Assembly (NCBI GenBank): GCA_913046825.1
Contig: CAJWTF010000001.1
Span: 1-64,000, forward strand
From: an uncultured Rickettsiales bacterium
GTDB lineage: Bacteria; Pseudomonadota; Alphaproteobacteria; UBA8366
Length of the DNA stretch: 64,000 nt
Direction: 5' to 3'
Made by a program: the position numbers and the translations under genes. This document shows, one piece after another, positions 36,483-44,939 of this stretch. Position 1 is the first letter of the stretch, and each line of letters starts with the position of its first letter. The notes beneath the pieces were generated by a model. The model worked only from the letters and a program-made list of their open reading frames with translations, did no database searches and was not told where the DNA came from.

Positions 36483-37646
36483 ATGTCGACCGCCATACAG
36501 TTCGATCCCCTCCGTCTCCCCCCTGAATGCGAAGAATTGCGCACCGAAGTGCGGGAGTTCGTGCGCGAGGAAATCGCCGCCGGGACGTTCGATCCGAACA
36601 CCACGCCGATGGGCAACGGACTGAACCGGGAGTTCGCGCGCAAAGTCGGCGAACGTGGCTGGATCGGCATGACTTGGCCGAAACAATTCGGCGGCCAAGA
36701 GCGGAGCTTCCTGGAGCGATATGTGGTCACAGAAGAATTCCGTGCGGTCGCCGCCCCGACCCGGGTTTTCTTTACCGCCGACCGGCAGAGCGGCCCGACC
36801 ATCATCAAATACGGCAATGAGGAAATGAAGGCTGACATTTTGCCTCGCATTATCACGGGCGAGTGCATGTTCTGCATAGGCATGAGCGAGCCGAACTCAG
36901 GCTCAGACCTGTTCGCCGCCAGTTGCCGGGCCACGAAGACCGACGGCGGATGGCTGATCAACGGCAGTAAGGTGTGGACCAGCGGCGCACATCACGCCGA
37001 CTACATGATCGGTTTGTTCCGGACATCTCAGCCAACGGAAAAAAACCGCCGCCACGGTTTGACGAACTTCGTGGTCGACATGAAAAACACCGATGGCATT
37101 ACTTGCCGCCCGATCCTGCATCCGACCGGCATCTACGAATTCAACGAAGTCGTCTTCGAGGACGCCTTCGTCTCCGACGATATGATGCTCGGCACCCTCG
37201 ACGATGCTTGGAAGCAGGCGACGAGTGAACTCGCCTACGAGCGAAGCGGGCCGGAGCGTTTCCTCGAGACGTTCTACATCCTGCCTGAACTCGTCGATAT
37301 ACTTGGGGAGAAACCGGACACGCGTGGCGCCGAGGGAATCGGCCGCCTAGTGGCACAAGTGCACACGTTGCGCCGCATGTCGGTCTCCGTGAACGGCATG
37401 CTGCATGCCGGCAAGGAGCCGGTTGTTGAAGGTTCTCTGGTCAAGGATCTCGGCACCAAGTGGGAGCAAGACCTTCCAGCCAAGGTGCGCAACCTCGCAG
37501 CCTTTGTCGATCCCGATGCCGGAAATCGCACGAACTTCGACGAATTGATGCGTTTCGCCACGATGATCGCACCGAAACTGACAATCCAAGGCGGCACGAC
37601 CGAAGTTCTTCGCGGCATCATCGCCCGTGGGCTCGGCCTCCGTTAA
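36483..37646 (+). CDS. Acyl-CoA dehydrogenase
   Basis: This 387-residue enzyme introduces a 2,3-double bond into an acyl-CoA, passing electrons to ETF. It has GWIGMTWPKQFGGQERSFLERYVVTEE (~61-87), the substrate/flavin segment CIGMSEPNSGSDLFAASCRAT (~134-154), WLINGSKVWTSGAHHADYMI, and the C-terminal APKLTIQGGTTEVLRGIIARGLGL where the family loop QGGTTE lies. It is divergent from the short acyl-CoA dehydrogenase at 36301 with about 180 bases between. An NDP-forming acyl-CoA synthetase follows 51 bases downstream, so a CoA-linked pathway is likely. Confidence 0.95.
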   Translation: MSTAIQFDPLRLPPECEELRTEVREFVREEIAAGTFDPNTTPMGNGLNREFARKVGERGWIGMTWPKQFGGQERSFLERYVVTEEFRAVAAPTRVFFTADRQSGPTIIKYGNEEMKADILPRIITGECMFCIGMSEPNSGSDLFAASCRATKTDGGWLINGSKVWTSGAHHADYMIGLFRTSQPTEKNRRHGLTNFVVDMKNTDGITCRPILHPTGIYEFNEVVFEDAFVSDDMMLGTLDDAWKQATSELAYERSGPERFLETFYILPELVDILGEKPDTRGAEGIGRLVAQVHTLRRMSVSVNGMLHAGKEPVVEGSLVKDLGTKWEQDLPAKVRNLAAFVDPDAGNRTNFDELMRFATMIAPKLTIQGGTTEVLRGIIARGLGLR

Positions 37647-37697
37647 GCCCACCAACAACTTTCAGAACCAATCAACCGTTTTCAGCGGAAATCCAAC

Positions 37698-39836
37698 ATG
37701 CCTGACTTAAACGCTTTTCTTTCTCCCAATGCGGTTGCTGTTATCGGTGCCGCTAACGATCCTGAGATCCTGCGAGGCCGCATCATGAAAGTGATGATGG
37801 GCCACGACTTCAAAGGTGAAATTTACCCGATTAGCCGCAGCAGCGACGAGGTCATGGGCCTGAAGGCCTATCCGACCATCAGTGATGTTCGGGGCCATGT
37901 GGATTTGGCAATCTTGATTATTCCGGCCGAATTCGTTCCCGACACATTGCGCGAATGCGGGATGAAAGGCGTGAAGGCGGCGCAGATCATCACCTCCGGC
38001 TTCGCCGAGGAAATTGGCGAGGACGGTGCCCGCCAGCAGGCGAAAATCCGCGAGATTGCGGAAGAGTTCGACATGGCGATCTGCGGCCCGAATTCTGAAG
38101 GTTTCGCGAATACGCAAGCGGCCCTGTGCCCAACCTTCAGCCCCGCCGTCGACGAGAACGACGAGCCGTTGATGCCGGATTACAGAAAAAACGGCCATAT
38201 TTCCGCCATCGCACAAAGCGGCGGTGTCGGATTTTCGTTCTTTGATCGGGGTCGGCCCAAGGAACTGCCGTTCAACTACATTTTGACGACTGGCAACGAA
38301 GCGGCGCTCGAGGAACTCGATTTCGTCGATCATCTGCTGGATACCGGCGAGACCGACATCTTCCTGCTGTTCATGGAAGACATAAAGACGCCGGAGAAAC
38401 TCGCCACGGTTGGCGAGAAGGCATTGCGGGCCGGAAAACCCATCATCGTCACCAAGGTCGGGCGGTCCGATGCGGGCCAACGCGCCGCGGCATCCCACAC
38501 CGCAGCGCTCGCCGGGGCCTATACGGGCTACCAGGCGATGTTCCAGCGCTATGGTATTATCGAAGGCGATGATATCGAGGAGATGGTCGACATCGCTTCG
38601 GGTTTCTCGCATTGGGGTCATCTGCTGCCCGCCGGAAAACGGATCGGCATCACGACAGGGTCGGGTGGAGCCGGCGGTTTGATGGCGGATACGGCGGCGC
38701 TGGCGGGATTGGAAGTGCCCATCCTCGATCCAGATGCTCGGGCGAAGATTGATGAACATCTGCCTGCCTACGGTACGTCGCAGAACCCGGTCGACGGTAC
38801 GGCGCAAGCCGTGCGGCAGGTCGGCTATGCACGGCTTAATCGCATGGTGATGGACGCGAACAATGTCGACGCGGTGATTGGTATCTGTTCGGCTCGCCAC
38901 AACTCGACCTTTATACGGGAGCGTGACGATTTGACTACGCTCAAGGCGAACGCGGATAAGCCGGTCGTGCTGTGTTCCTACACGCTGCCACGTGAAGGCT
39001 CGGTCGAGATCGTCAATCGCTGCGGTCTGCCTCTCTTCACCAATATGCGGAATTGCGCCCGCAGTCTGGTCGAGATGGCGGACTACAGGGCACTGCGCGA
39101 ACGGTTCCTCAAGCGCCCGAATATTTCGACCACGAATGTGCCCGATGCCGATACCGGTGCGAAACTCGCCGCCGGCGGCAAGACGCTCTGCGAATATGAG
39201 GCAAAACCGCTATTGGCTGCGTACGGCGTGCCGGAAGCGGGTGAACGATTGGCGACGACTGGAGACGAAGCAGCAGAGATCGCGGAGGCCATCGGCAGTA
39301 AGGTGGCGCTGAAAGTGCAATCGCCGGATATCCTGCATAAGACGGAAGCGGGGGCGGTCACGCTGAACCTGCTTGGCGGTGCGGAAGCCTGCAAGGCGTT
39401 CGAATATCTAACGGCCAATGCCCGCGCCTATAGCCCCGGCGCCGATATCCGTGGCGTCCTCGTTCAACCAATGGCGAATAAGGGCCAAGAAGTCATTCTT
39501 GGGATCAATCGCGACCCGTCGTTCGGGCCGATGCTGATGGTTGGCATGGGCGGCGTCTTCGTTGAGATCATGAAGGATGTCGCCTTTGCACCCGCCCCCC
39601 TGACAGCCGATGACGCCCACGCGCTGCTCGACAAGTTGAAAGGCCGCAAACTACTGGATGGCGTCCGCGGTGAACCGGCGGCGGATGTCGCCGCGCTTGT
39701 TGAATTGATGGTAAACCTCTCTCGCTTCGCGGCGGATTTCGCCGACAATATTCAAGAAATCGACCTCAACCCGGTCCTCGTACATCCGGACGGTGATGGC
39801 GTTACAGTGGTCGACGCGTTGATCGTGAAGCAATAA
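37698..39836 (+). CDS. NDP-forming acyl-CoA synthetase (acetate-CoA ligase family)
   Basis: This 712-residue fusion of alpha and beta parts has an N-terminal CoA-binding domain (FLSPNAVAVIGAANDPEILRG, residues ~5-25, then IYPISRSS). A succinyl-CoA-synthetase-like flavodoxin region follows with ISAIAQSGGVGFSFFDRG and TGNEAALEELDFVDHLLD (~165-205), then SHTAALAGAYTGY with the phosphohistidine candidate. The C-terminal ATP-grasp_5 domain begins near residue 490 (AKPLLAAYGVPEAGERLATT, VALKVQSPDILHKTEAGAV) and ends IQEIDLNPVLVHPDG. It makes or uses acyl-CoA with ATP/ADP. It is in the same direction as the acyl-CoA dehydrogenase. Confidence 0.95.
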   Translation: MPDLNAFLSPNAVAVIGAANDPEILRGRIMKVMMGHDFKGEIYPISRSSDEVMGLKAYPTISDVRGHVDLAILIIPAEFVPDTLRECGMKGVKAAQIITSGFAEEIGEDGARQQAKIREIAEEFDMAICGPNSEGFANTQAALCPTFSPAVDENDEPLMPDYRKNGHISAIAQSGGVGFSFFDRGRPKELPFNYILTTGNEAALEELDFVDHLLDTGETDIFLLFMEDIKTPEKLATVGEKALRAGKPIIVTKVGRSDAGQRAAASHTAALAGAYTGYQAMFQRYGIIEGDDIEEMVDIASGFSHWGHLLPAGKRIGITTGSGGAGGLMADTAALAGLEVPILDPDARAKIDEHLPAYGTSQNPVDGTAQAVRQVGYARLNRMVMDANNVDAVIGICSARHNSTFIRERDDLTTLKANADKPVVLCSYTLPREGSVEIVNRCGLPLFTNMRNCARSLVEMADYRALRERFLKRPNISTTNVPDADTGAKLAAGGKTLCEYEAKPLLAAYGVPEAGERLATTGDEAAEIAEAIGSKVALKVQSPDILHKTEAGAVTLNLLGGAEACKAFEYLTANARAYSPGADIRGVLVQPMANKGQEVILGINRDPSFGPMLMVGMGGVFVEIMKDVAFAPAPLTADDAHALLDKLKGRKLLDGVRGEPAADVAALVELMVNLSRFAADFADNIQEIDLNPVLVHPDGDGVTVVDALIVKQ

Positions 39837-39878
39837 GTCTGAAAAATGCCAATCGATAAAACGGAAGCATTAGAAGTT

Positions 39879-40070
39879 CTAAAAGTCTTTGGGCGCGCCT
39901 TCAACAAAGCCGGTGCGGACGGTATTCTCGGCCAGCCAGAGCCGCTTTGCTTCTTCCACTTGAAGGGCCGATAGCGCCCCCTCTAGCGTTGTCGATAGGT
40001 TTATGTCGGCAAATTTTGCGAATTGGAGCAAATCCGCGCTTATTCTGACTGTCGTCCGGATTTTATCCAT
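39879..40070 (-). CDS. CcdA-like antitoxin (orphan)
   Basis: This 63-residue protein has an N-terminal ribbon-helix-helix-like DNA-binding part (MDKIRTTVRISADLLQFAKFADINLSTTLEGALS) and the 'EEAKRLWLAENTVRTGFVEG' tail pattern of CcdA family antitoxins. The usual C-terminal 'LFADELR' ending is replaced by PKDF. CcdA normally precedes ccdB in one operon, but downstream on this strand there is only the end of the convergent acyl-CoA synthetase (39836), so no toxin gene is present. A strong inverted repeat lies just upstream (40088-40122), a possible operator. The gene may be an anti-addiction remnant or a stand-alone regulator. Confidence 0.65.
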   Translation of the reverse strand: MDKIRTTVRISADLLQFAKFADINLSTTLEGALSALQVEEAKRLWLAENTVRTGFVEGAPKDF

Positions 40071-40087
40071 TATTCAATGCTCTTAGC

Positions 40088-40122
40088 TACAGAGTGTATG
40101 CCTCGGCAGCATACACTCTGTA
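40088..40122. repeat. Perfect 14-bp inverted repeat (operator or terminator)
   Basis: The arms TACAGAGTGTATGC (40088-40101) and GCATACACTCTGTA (40109-40122) are exact reverse complements around a 7-base loop. It lies between the end of the PEP mutase-like gene (40144) and the start of the CcdA-like gene (40070), both on the minus strand. It could be a hairpin terminator for the first or an operator for the second; there is no T-tract, which favours operator use. Confidence 0.75.
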
Positions 40123-40143
40123 AGCTAGATTTTCAATAAACCC

Positions 40144-41082
40144 CTACTCAGCCGCCTTCGGTTGATGGCCGAGGGTGCCTTCGTATTTCGCCAATTCGGC
40201 CTCGCCCATGAAACGTTGCTCCCACTCCATGACCTTGTCGAAACCGGCAAAGCCGTGAAAGTCGCCGAGCGGGTGTTGGTTAAACTTCTCGCTGAAGTCT
40301 TTCTCGACCAACGGGCCGCTTTGCTTCAACTCCACGGCCAGGTCGTAGACCGCCATCAACTGCATCCGCATAGTGGCGCCCGGCAGGATCGTCATGGCGA
40401 TACCGAGCTCATTCATTTCCTGTTCCGAGAAGCGTGGCGAAATGCCTGTCTGGTTGTACATGATCGGACCTTCGACTTCGGCGCAGATGCGCTGCACTTC
40501 ACCCACGTCCTTGGGTCCTTCGACGAAGGCTACATCCGCGCCCGCCTTCAGGTAGGCGTTGGCACGGTTGATCGCGTCGTCCAATCCACCGCCGACGGCG
40601 CCGCGGGCATCGGTCCGCGCGATGATGACGAAGTCCTCGTCGACTTCCTTACGCGCGTAATCCGCTGCCGCGTATTTACCAACCGCTTCCTCGATCGGGA
40701 TGACCTGCCGTCCGGCGACATGGCCACAGCGTTTCGGAATGATCTGATCTTCGATATGAATCGCCGCGACACCGGTCTGGATGTATTCCTTCACGGTACG
40801 AATCACGTTAATCGCGTTGCCGTAGCCGTTGTCCGCATCGGCAATTACGGGCACCGAGACAGCATTGGAGATATACCGCGCGTTCAGATGCATCTCCGTC
40901 ATCGTAGCCAGGCCACAATCCGGCATGCCGGTCAAAGAAAGCGAGGTGCCGTATCCGGTCATGTAGATCGCCGGAAATCCAACTTTATCGAGAATCTTTC
41001 CGCTGACAGCGTTGTAACAGCCCGGAATCACAATGGTCTTTCCGGATTTCATTAACTCGCGGAGTTTGGTGGAGCGTCTCAT
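40144..41082 (-). CDS. Isocitrate lyase/PEP mutase family protein
   Basis: This 312-residue alpha/beta-barrel enzyme has the catalytic loop KRCGH at residues 117-121 (PKRCGHVAGRQVIP). The Mg-binding aspartates lie in PVIADADNGYGNAINV (~79-94), and IARTDARGAVGGGLDDAINRANAYLKAGAD is the late family segment. This subgroup includes methylisocitrate lyase, oxaloacetate decarboxylase and 2,3-dimethylmalate lyase, all with the same motif, so the reaction cannot be chosen. The ATG at 41082 is preceded by GGGAAGGAT. A pair of direct repeats lies just upstream (41101-41130). Confidence 0.92.
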   Translation of the reverse strand: MRRSTKLRELMKSGKTIVIPGCYNAVSGKILDKVGFPAIYMTGYGTSLSLTGMPDCGLATMTEMHLNARYISNAVSVPVIADADNGYGNAINVIRTVKEYIQTGVAAIHIEDQIIPKRCGHVAGRQVIPIEEAVGKYAAADYARKEVDEDFVIIARTDARGAVGGGLDDAINRANAYLKAGADVAFVEGPKDVGEVQRICAEVEGPIMYNQTGISPRFSEQEMNELGIAMTILPGATMRMQLMAVYDLAVELKQSGPLVEKDFSEKFNQHPLGDFHGFAGFDKVMEWEQRFMGEAELAKYEGTLGHQPKAAE

Positions 41083-41100
41083 GTTCTCATCCTTCCCTAA

Positions 41101-41130
41101 GGTCATTCGTTAAACGGAGGTCATTCGTTA
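41101..41130. repeat. Pair of 12-bp direct repeats upstream of the PEP mutase-like gene
   Basis: GGTCATTCGTTA occurs at 41101-41112 and again at 41119-41130, spaced 18 bases start to start. The position, just upstream of the start at 41082, would suit a regulator-binding site or could be a small tandem duplication. Confidence 0.5.
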
Positions 41131-41243
41131 GAATAGGAGATAAGCGGAGTGCGGCGCTTGGCCAGCACTCGCACCCACGTGGTAGAACCGATTCCGCGGA
41201 TTAGTTCGATTGCCAACGCTCTCGCCCCGAAAAGGATCCAACC

Positions 41244-42446
41244 ATGACGACACCGATGCCGCTCGAAGGATTACGTATTGTCGATCTCGCCACTGTTATC
41301 GCCGGACCGCTTTCTTCCGCACTATTGGCGGATTTCGGCGCTGATGTTGTGAAGATCGAATTGCCAAACGGCGGAGATGGCGTCCGCGCACTGCCCCCGT
41401 TCAAAAACGGCGTGGCGCTGTGGGGAAAGGTGACGAACCGGAATAAACGTGGCATCACCCTCGATATTCGGACACCGGAAGGATTGGAAATTCTCAAGCA
41501 GATGCTTCCCAAGTTCGATGTATTGGTGGAAAACTTTCGACCCGGCACCCTCGCGAAATGGGGCCTGCCGATTGAGGAAATACGGCGCATCAATCCGGAC
41601 CTCACGGTGCTGCGGGTCAGTGGCTTCGGACAAACCGGCCCCCGAGCGCGCGACGCCGGGTTTGCCCGGGTCGCCGAAGCGATGTCCGGTCTGACCACCC
41701 TGTGTGGCGAGAGCGACCGCACGCCGCTGCATCTTGGCTATCCCATCGCTGACGGGATAACCGGCGTCTTCGGTGCGTTCTCCATCATGATGGCTCTCTA
41801 TAGACGCCTTAACGATCCAGCGGCGCGCGGCGAGGAAATCGATCTGTCGCTCTATGAATCAATGCACCGCATCCTCGAATTCCTCGTCATCGAATACGAT
41901 CAATTGGGTGCGGTTCGGGAACGCTCCGGCAATCGCAGCCAATACGCGGTGCCGAGCGGCGTCTACCGGACAGATGACAATAGATGGGTGTCGTTGGCCT
42001 GTTCGACCCAGAGCGTGTTCGAACGCATGGCCGAAGCAATGGACCGTGCCGACTTGATCGACAATGCTCGGTTCCGCACAAATGCCGACCGCGTGACCAA
42101 TGCGGACGCCATAGAAGAAATTGTCACCGCGTGGTTCGCGGCAAACGAATTCCCTAACGTCTCCCAACTGCTCAGCGAAAAGGGTGTCGCGTTCAGCCTC
42201 GTCTTTACCGCCAAGGACGCCTTCGAGGATCCCCATTATGCGGCACGCGAGAACATCGTGGCGGTGGAGGACAGCGAACTCGGCACGATCCGCATGCAGG
42301 GGATTGTCCCGAAATTACGCGACGCGCCGGGTGCCGTGCGACGCGCTGGCCCCGCACTCGGCCAACATAATGCCGAAGTCTACGAAGAACTCCTGGACCT
42401 GAGCGCGGACGAGATATCCACCCTCAAGAAAAAAGGAATTGTTTGA
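41244..42446 (+). CDS. CaiB/BaiF family CoA-transferase
   Basis: This 400-residue class III CoA-transferase has the N-terminus PLEGLRIVDLATVIAGPLSSALLADFGADVVKIE (~6-39), then NRNKRGITLDIRTPEG (~65-80), NFRPGTLAKWGL (~97-108) and RVSGFGQTGPRARDAGF (~124-140). The catalytic aspartate is Asp170 in HLGYPIADGITGVFGA. The residues differ from the racemase-like CaiB at 19-20 kb, so this one is more likely a true CoA-transferase. The start at 41244 has AAAAGGATC upstream. It is divergent from the PEP mutase-like gene. Confidence 0.94.
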   Translation: MTTPMPLEGLRIVDLATVIAGPLSSALLADFGADVVKIELPNGGDGVRALPPFKNGVALWGKVTNRNKRGITLDIRTPEGLEILKQMLPKFDVLVENFRPGTLAKWGLPIEEIRRINPDLTVLRVSGFGQTGPRARDAGFARVAEAMSGLTTLCGESDRTPLHLGYPIADGITGVFGAFSIMMALYRRLNDPAARGEEIDLSLYESMHRILEFLVIEYDQLGAVRERSGNRSQYAVPSGVYRTDDNRWVSLACSTQSVFERMAEAMDRADLIDNARFRTNADRVTNADAIEEIVTAWFAANEFPNVSQLLSEKGVAFSLVFTAKDAFEDPHYAARENIVAVEDSELGTIRMQGIVPKLRDAPGAVRRAGPALGQHNAEVYEELLDLSADEISTLKKKGIV

Positions 42447-42454
42447 GAGGCGCG

Positions 42455-42742
42455 CTATTCCGCATCTTTGGCGAGGAAAGACTTGATCGCCTCCGGGTCG
42501 ATCAGAGGATAGATATCGAATTCGGCCGGGACGATCTCCGCCCATTCGTTCAGCAAGCCGTGCAGCTCCTCGTTCGAGCTGACATCAAACAATGCGACCG
42601 CGCCGCGTCCAGTGCGCGCGTAGAATGATTTCGCCAATCCACGATCGAGTTTATCCTGTGCCCACGGCCAGTATTTTTGTCGGTATTCACGGACTTCCGA
42701 CGGGCGTTTGGGCTCAGGCGTACTGATGACCAAAAATAGCAT
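42455..42742 (-). CDS. Muconolactone isomerase-like small protein
   Basis: This 95-residue protein has the muconolactone delta-isomerase (MIase) pattern: MLFLVISTPEPKRPSEVREYRQKYWPWAQDKLDRGLA, then TGRGAVALFDVSSNEELHGLLNEWAEIVPAEFDIYPL. It is a ferredoxin-like fold, usually decameric. True isomerases act in catechol ortho-cleavage, but many family members have no assigned role. It follows the dioxygenase gene by nine bases on the same strand, so the two are probably co-expressed. Confidence 0.82.
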   Translation of the reverse strand: MLFLVISTPEPKRPSEVREYRQKYWPWAQDKLDRGLAKSFYARTGRGAVALFDVSSNEELHGLLNEWAEIVPAEFDIYPLIDPEAIKSFLAKDAE

Positions 42743-42751
42743 TGAGTTCTC

Positions 42752-43891
42752 CTATGCGGGGGTGAGGGGGACCTGGCGTTCCATACCCGCCACGTTAACA
42801 CCGCCGCGATTACCTGCCTCAACGCTGTTGTACCGGCCCGCAAAAGCTTCCGGCAGATCGATTCCATCCGGCGGAGACAGCCAGAGCCGCAGCAGGTAAC
42901 GCTTGCGGTCCTCTTCCTCCCAATCCTCATACGCGGTTCGGTCGTGCAATACTTGATGATTGTGCAAAAGCTGAATATCGCCGGGTTCAAACTGCATGGT
43001 CAGATGCAACGACGTATTGTTCGCCAGCTCGTACATCATATCGAGCCCTTCCACGACCTCCTCGCTCATCCGCAACGCATCCTCGTGGCGCTGCGACATA
43101 TCAATGTGGGTCCGCAGGTAATTGATCGCGAGGCGACCCTCGTGGTGATTAAAGACCGGCAACTCATACCAGGGGCCTCGGCCAGGCGGAATTTCGTCCC
43201 GCCGATCCCGCGCGATCGGACCGTAAAGCGCGCGCGCCAAGTCCGGGCGACGGCGCCACATTTCGTTATGTAGCGTGTACGAGCTGACAATAGAGCTATA
43301 ACCGCCCTCTTTCGCCTTCCGCAAACAAAGCAAGCCGACGATATCAACCGAATCGCAGTGATAATGTAGATGACGGTTGGTGAGATAACCGCGCACACTC
43401 TGATTGTCGAAACTGCTGCCCAGATCGATAACATGTCCCAATAGATGCCCGCGCGTGTTTTGGGAGCGGGCGCTGCCGATATGCGCGCCGAAGCCCCAAT
43501 ACATCGCGGCGATTTCGGCAAAGTCCAAACCTTCAATCGGTAATCCACGCAACAGGACGAATCCGCGACCGTGCATAATCTCTTGTTTCAAGTCATGGAT
43601 TGTTTTAGCGAAAGTCGGAAGAACAAAATCCTCCTTCCCAATATCCATAATGTTATCGGACAGTTGCCGCGCCGCTCGCGTTGCGGCCAATAACTCGGCG
43701 CGTTCCTGCTCCGACAGCACATATTTCCATTCGGAACGATCCTGTAAATCTGAGCCGTACCACGCACCGGGGCTGTCAATCGGGCCGTCATGCGGCGGCG
43801 GGTGATCGGATGGAAGCCGGTCACCCGGCGGCAATTGTTCTGCAGTTTGCACGGCAAGCTCCTCGGTATGTCCGCGTAGATAATTATTCAT
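42752..43891 (-). CDS. TauD/TfdA-like Fe(II)/2-oxoglutarate dioxygenase (large, gamma-butyrobetaine-like)
   Basis: This 379-residue enzyme belongs to the longer TauD/TfdA branch. The iron ligands are His178 and Asp180 (HLHYHCDSVDI) with a later His in HNHQVLHDRTAYED; a 2OG-binding arginine should lie in DRKRYLLRLWLSPPD. The N-terminal extension (residues 1-~50, proline-rich) is not typical of TauD. GRGFVLLRGLPIEGL (~108-122) is the conserved entry strand. The ORF begins at 43891, with only a weak ribosome site upstream. It is followed by the muconolactone-isomerase-like gene and divergent from the enoyl-CoA hydratase. Confidence 0.9.
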   Translation of the reverse strand: MNNYLRGHTEELAVQTAEQLPPGDRLPSDHPPPHDGPIDSPGAWYGSDLQDRSEWKYVLSEQERAELLAATRAARQLSDNIMDIGKEDFVLPTFAKTIHDLKQEIMHGRGFVLLRGLPIEGLDFAEIAAMYWGFGAHIGSARSQNTRGHLLGHVIDLGSSFDNQSVRGYLTNRHLHYHCDSVDIVGLLCLRKAKEGGYSSIVSSYTLHNEMWRRRPDLARALYGPIARDRRDEIPPGRGPWYELPVFNHHEGRLAINYLRTHIDMSQRHEDALRMSEEVVEGLDMMYELANNTSLHLTMQFEPGDIQLLHNHQVLHDRTAYEDWEEEDRKRYLLRLWLSPPDGIDLPEAFAGRYNSVEAGNRGGVNVAGMERQVPLTPA

Positions 43892-44013
43892 TTAGGGTAT
43901 CTTATCGAGCAAATACGCAATTTTCGAGAATTCCGTTGAACCTGATTGGCCGTTTCCCATCACAGGGCTACCTTGATGCGCGAACGGCCGCTACGGAACT
44001 TGAGGAGTGCATC

Positions 44014-44802
44014 ATGGATTACAAAACGATCATTATAGAGAAGCGCGACGGCGTCGCCTACATCACGCTGAATCGCCCCGACGAAGCCAATGCCCTCGAT
44101 CTGGCAACTGCGACAGAATTACACGAAGCGGCGCTCGACTGCAATCAGGATGCTGGTGTTCGAGCCATACTTATTACCGCCAACGGCAAAATGTTTTGTG
44201 GCGGCGGCGACCTCAAATTCTTCCACGGATCGGACGGCAGTATTGAGAGTTTGCTAATGCAGGTCACGCTACAGTTCCATCGCGCCATCTCGCTCTTCAA
44301 CCGTATGGATGCGCCGGTCGTCATGGCCATAAACGGCACCGCCGCCGGGGGTGGTTTCAGTTTCGCGATCTCTGGCGACATCATCTTCGCCGCCGAATCT
44401 GCAAAGTTCGTCTCCGCCTATACCGCGGCCGGTCTCTCTCCCGACGGCAGTTCGACCTATCTGTTACCGCGCTATATCGGCTTGCGCCGCGCCAAGGAAT
44501 TGATGCTGACCAACCGGGTATTGAGCGCCGATGAGGCCCGGGGCTACGACCTCATCGACTATGTCGTGCCAGACGCTGAATTATTCGCAGCCGCTGACAA
44601 ACAAGCCCGGGCCTTCGCTTCGGGACCGACCAAAGCTTACGGCGCGGTAAAGCGCTTGCTCGACGGCAGCTTCAACAAAAGCCTCGAGACGCAAATGGAA
44701 CTCGAATCGCGTTCGATCTCCAATCTGGCCGCCGGGACCGATGGTTCAGAAGGCATTGGAGCTTTCGTCGAAAAACGAAAACCAGTATTTAAGGGCGAGT
44801 AG
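44014..44802 (+). CDS. Enoyl-CoA hydratase/isomerase family protein
   Basis: This 262-residue crotonase-fold enzyme has the N-terminal VAYITLNRPDEANALDLATATEL (~11-33), the oxyanion-hole loops GKMFCGGGDLKFF (~59-71) and INGTAAGGGFSFAISGDIIFA (~107-127), and GLSPDGSSTYLLPRYIGLRRAKELMLTNRVLSADEA. Glutamates typical of hydratases are not both present, so isomerase or hydrolase activity is possible. The ATG at 44014 follows TTGAGGAG; the open extension to 43681 is not supported. Confidence 0.93.
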   Translation: MDYKTIIIEKRDGVAYITLNRPDEANALDLATATELHEAALDCNQDAGVRAILITANGKMFCGGGDLKFFHGSDGSIESLLMQVTLQFHRAISLFNRMDAPVVMAINGTAAGGGFSFAISGDIIFAAESAKFVSAYTAAGLSPDGSSTYLLPRYIGLRRAKELMLTNRVLSADEARGYDLIDYVVPDAELFAAADKQARAFASGPTKAYGAVKRLLDGSFNKSLETQMELESRSISNLAAGTDGSEGIGAFVEKRKPVFKGE

Positions 44803-44939
44803 TATTCGCACCCCAGCCGAAAGGTCTACCGGACCACGAAATTTGCGCGGCTTATGGTTAACATCTACGGATATAGCCAAACCTCATTATTTGGCTATGA
44901 TGGGCCAATCATATGGACGGGGGAGGTTTACATTGGCCA

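Noticed and set aside
37707..38900. A 397-codon minus-strand frame under the NDP-forming CoA synthetase
   Set aside because: It is a shadow of a well-supported gene, low in hydrophobic order.
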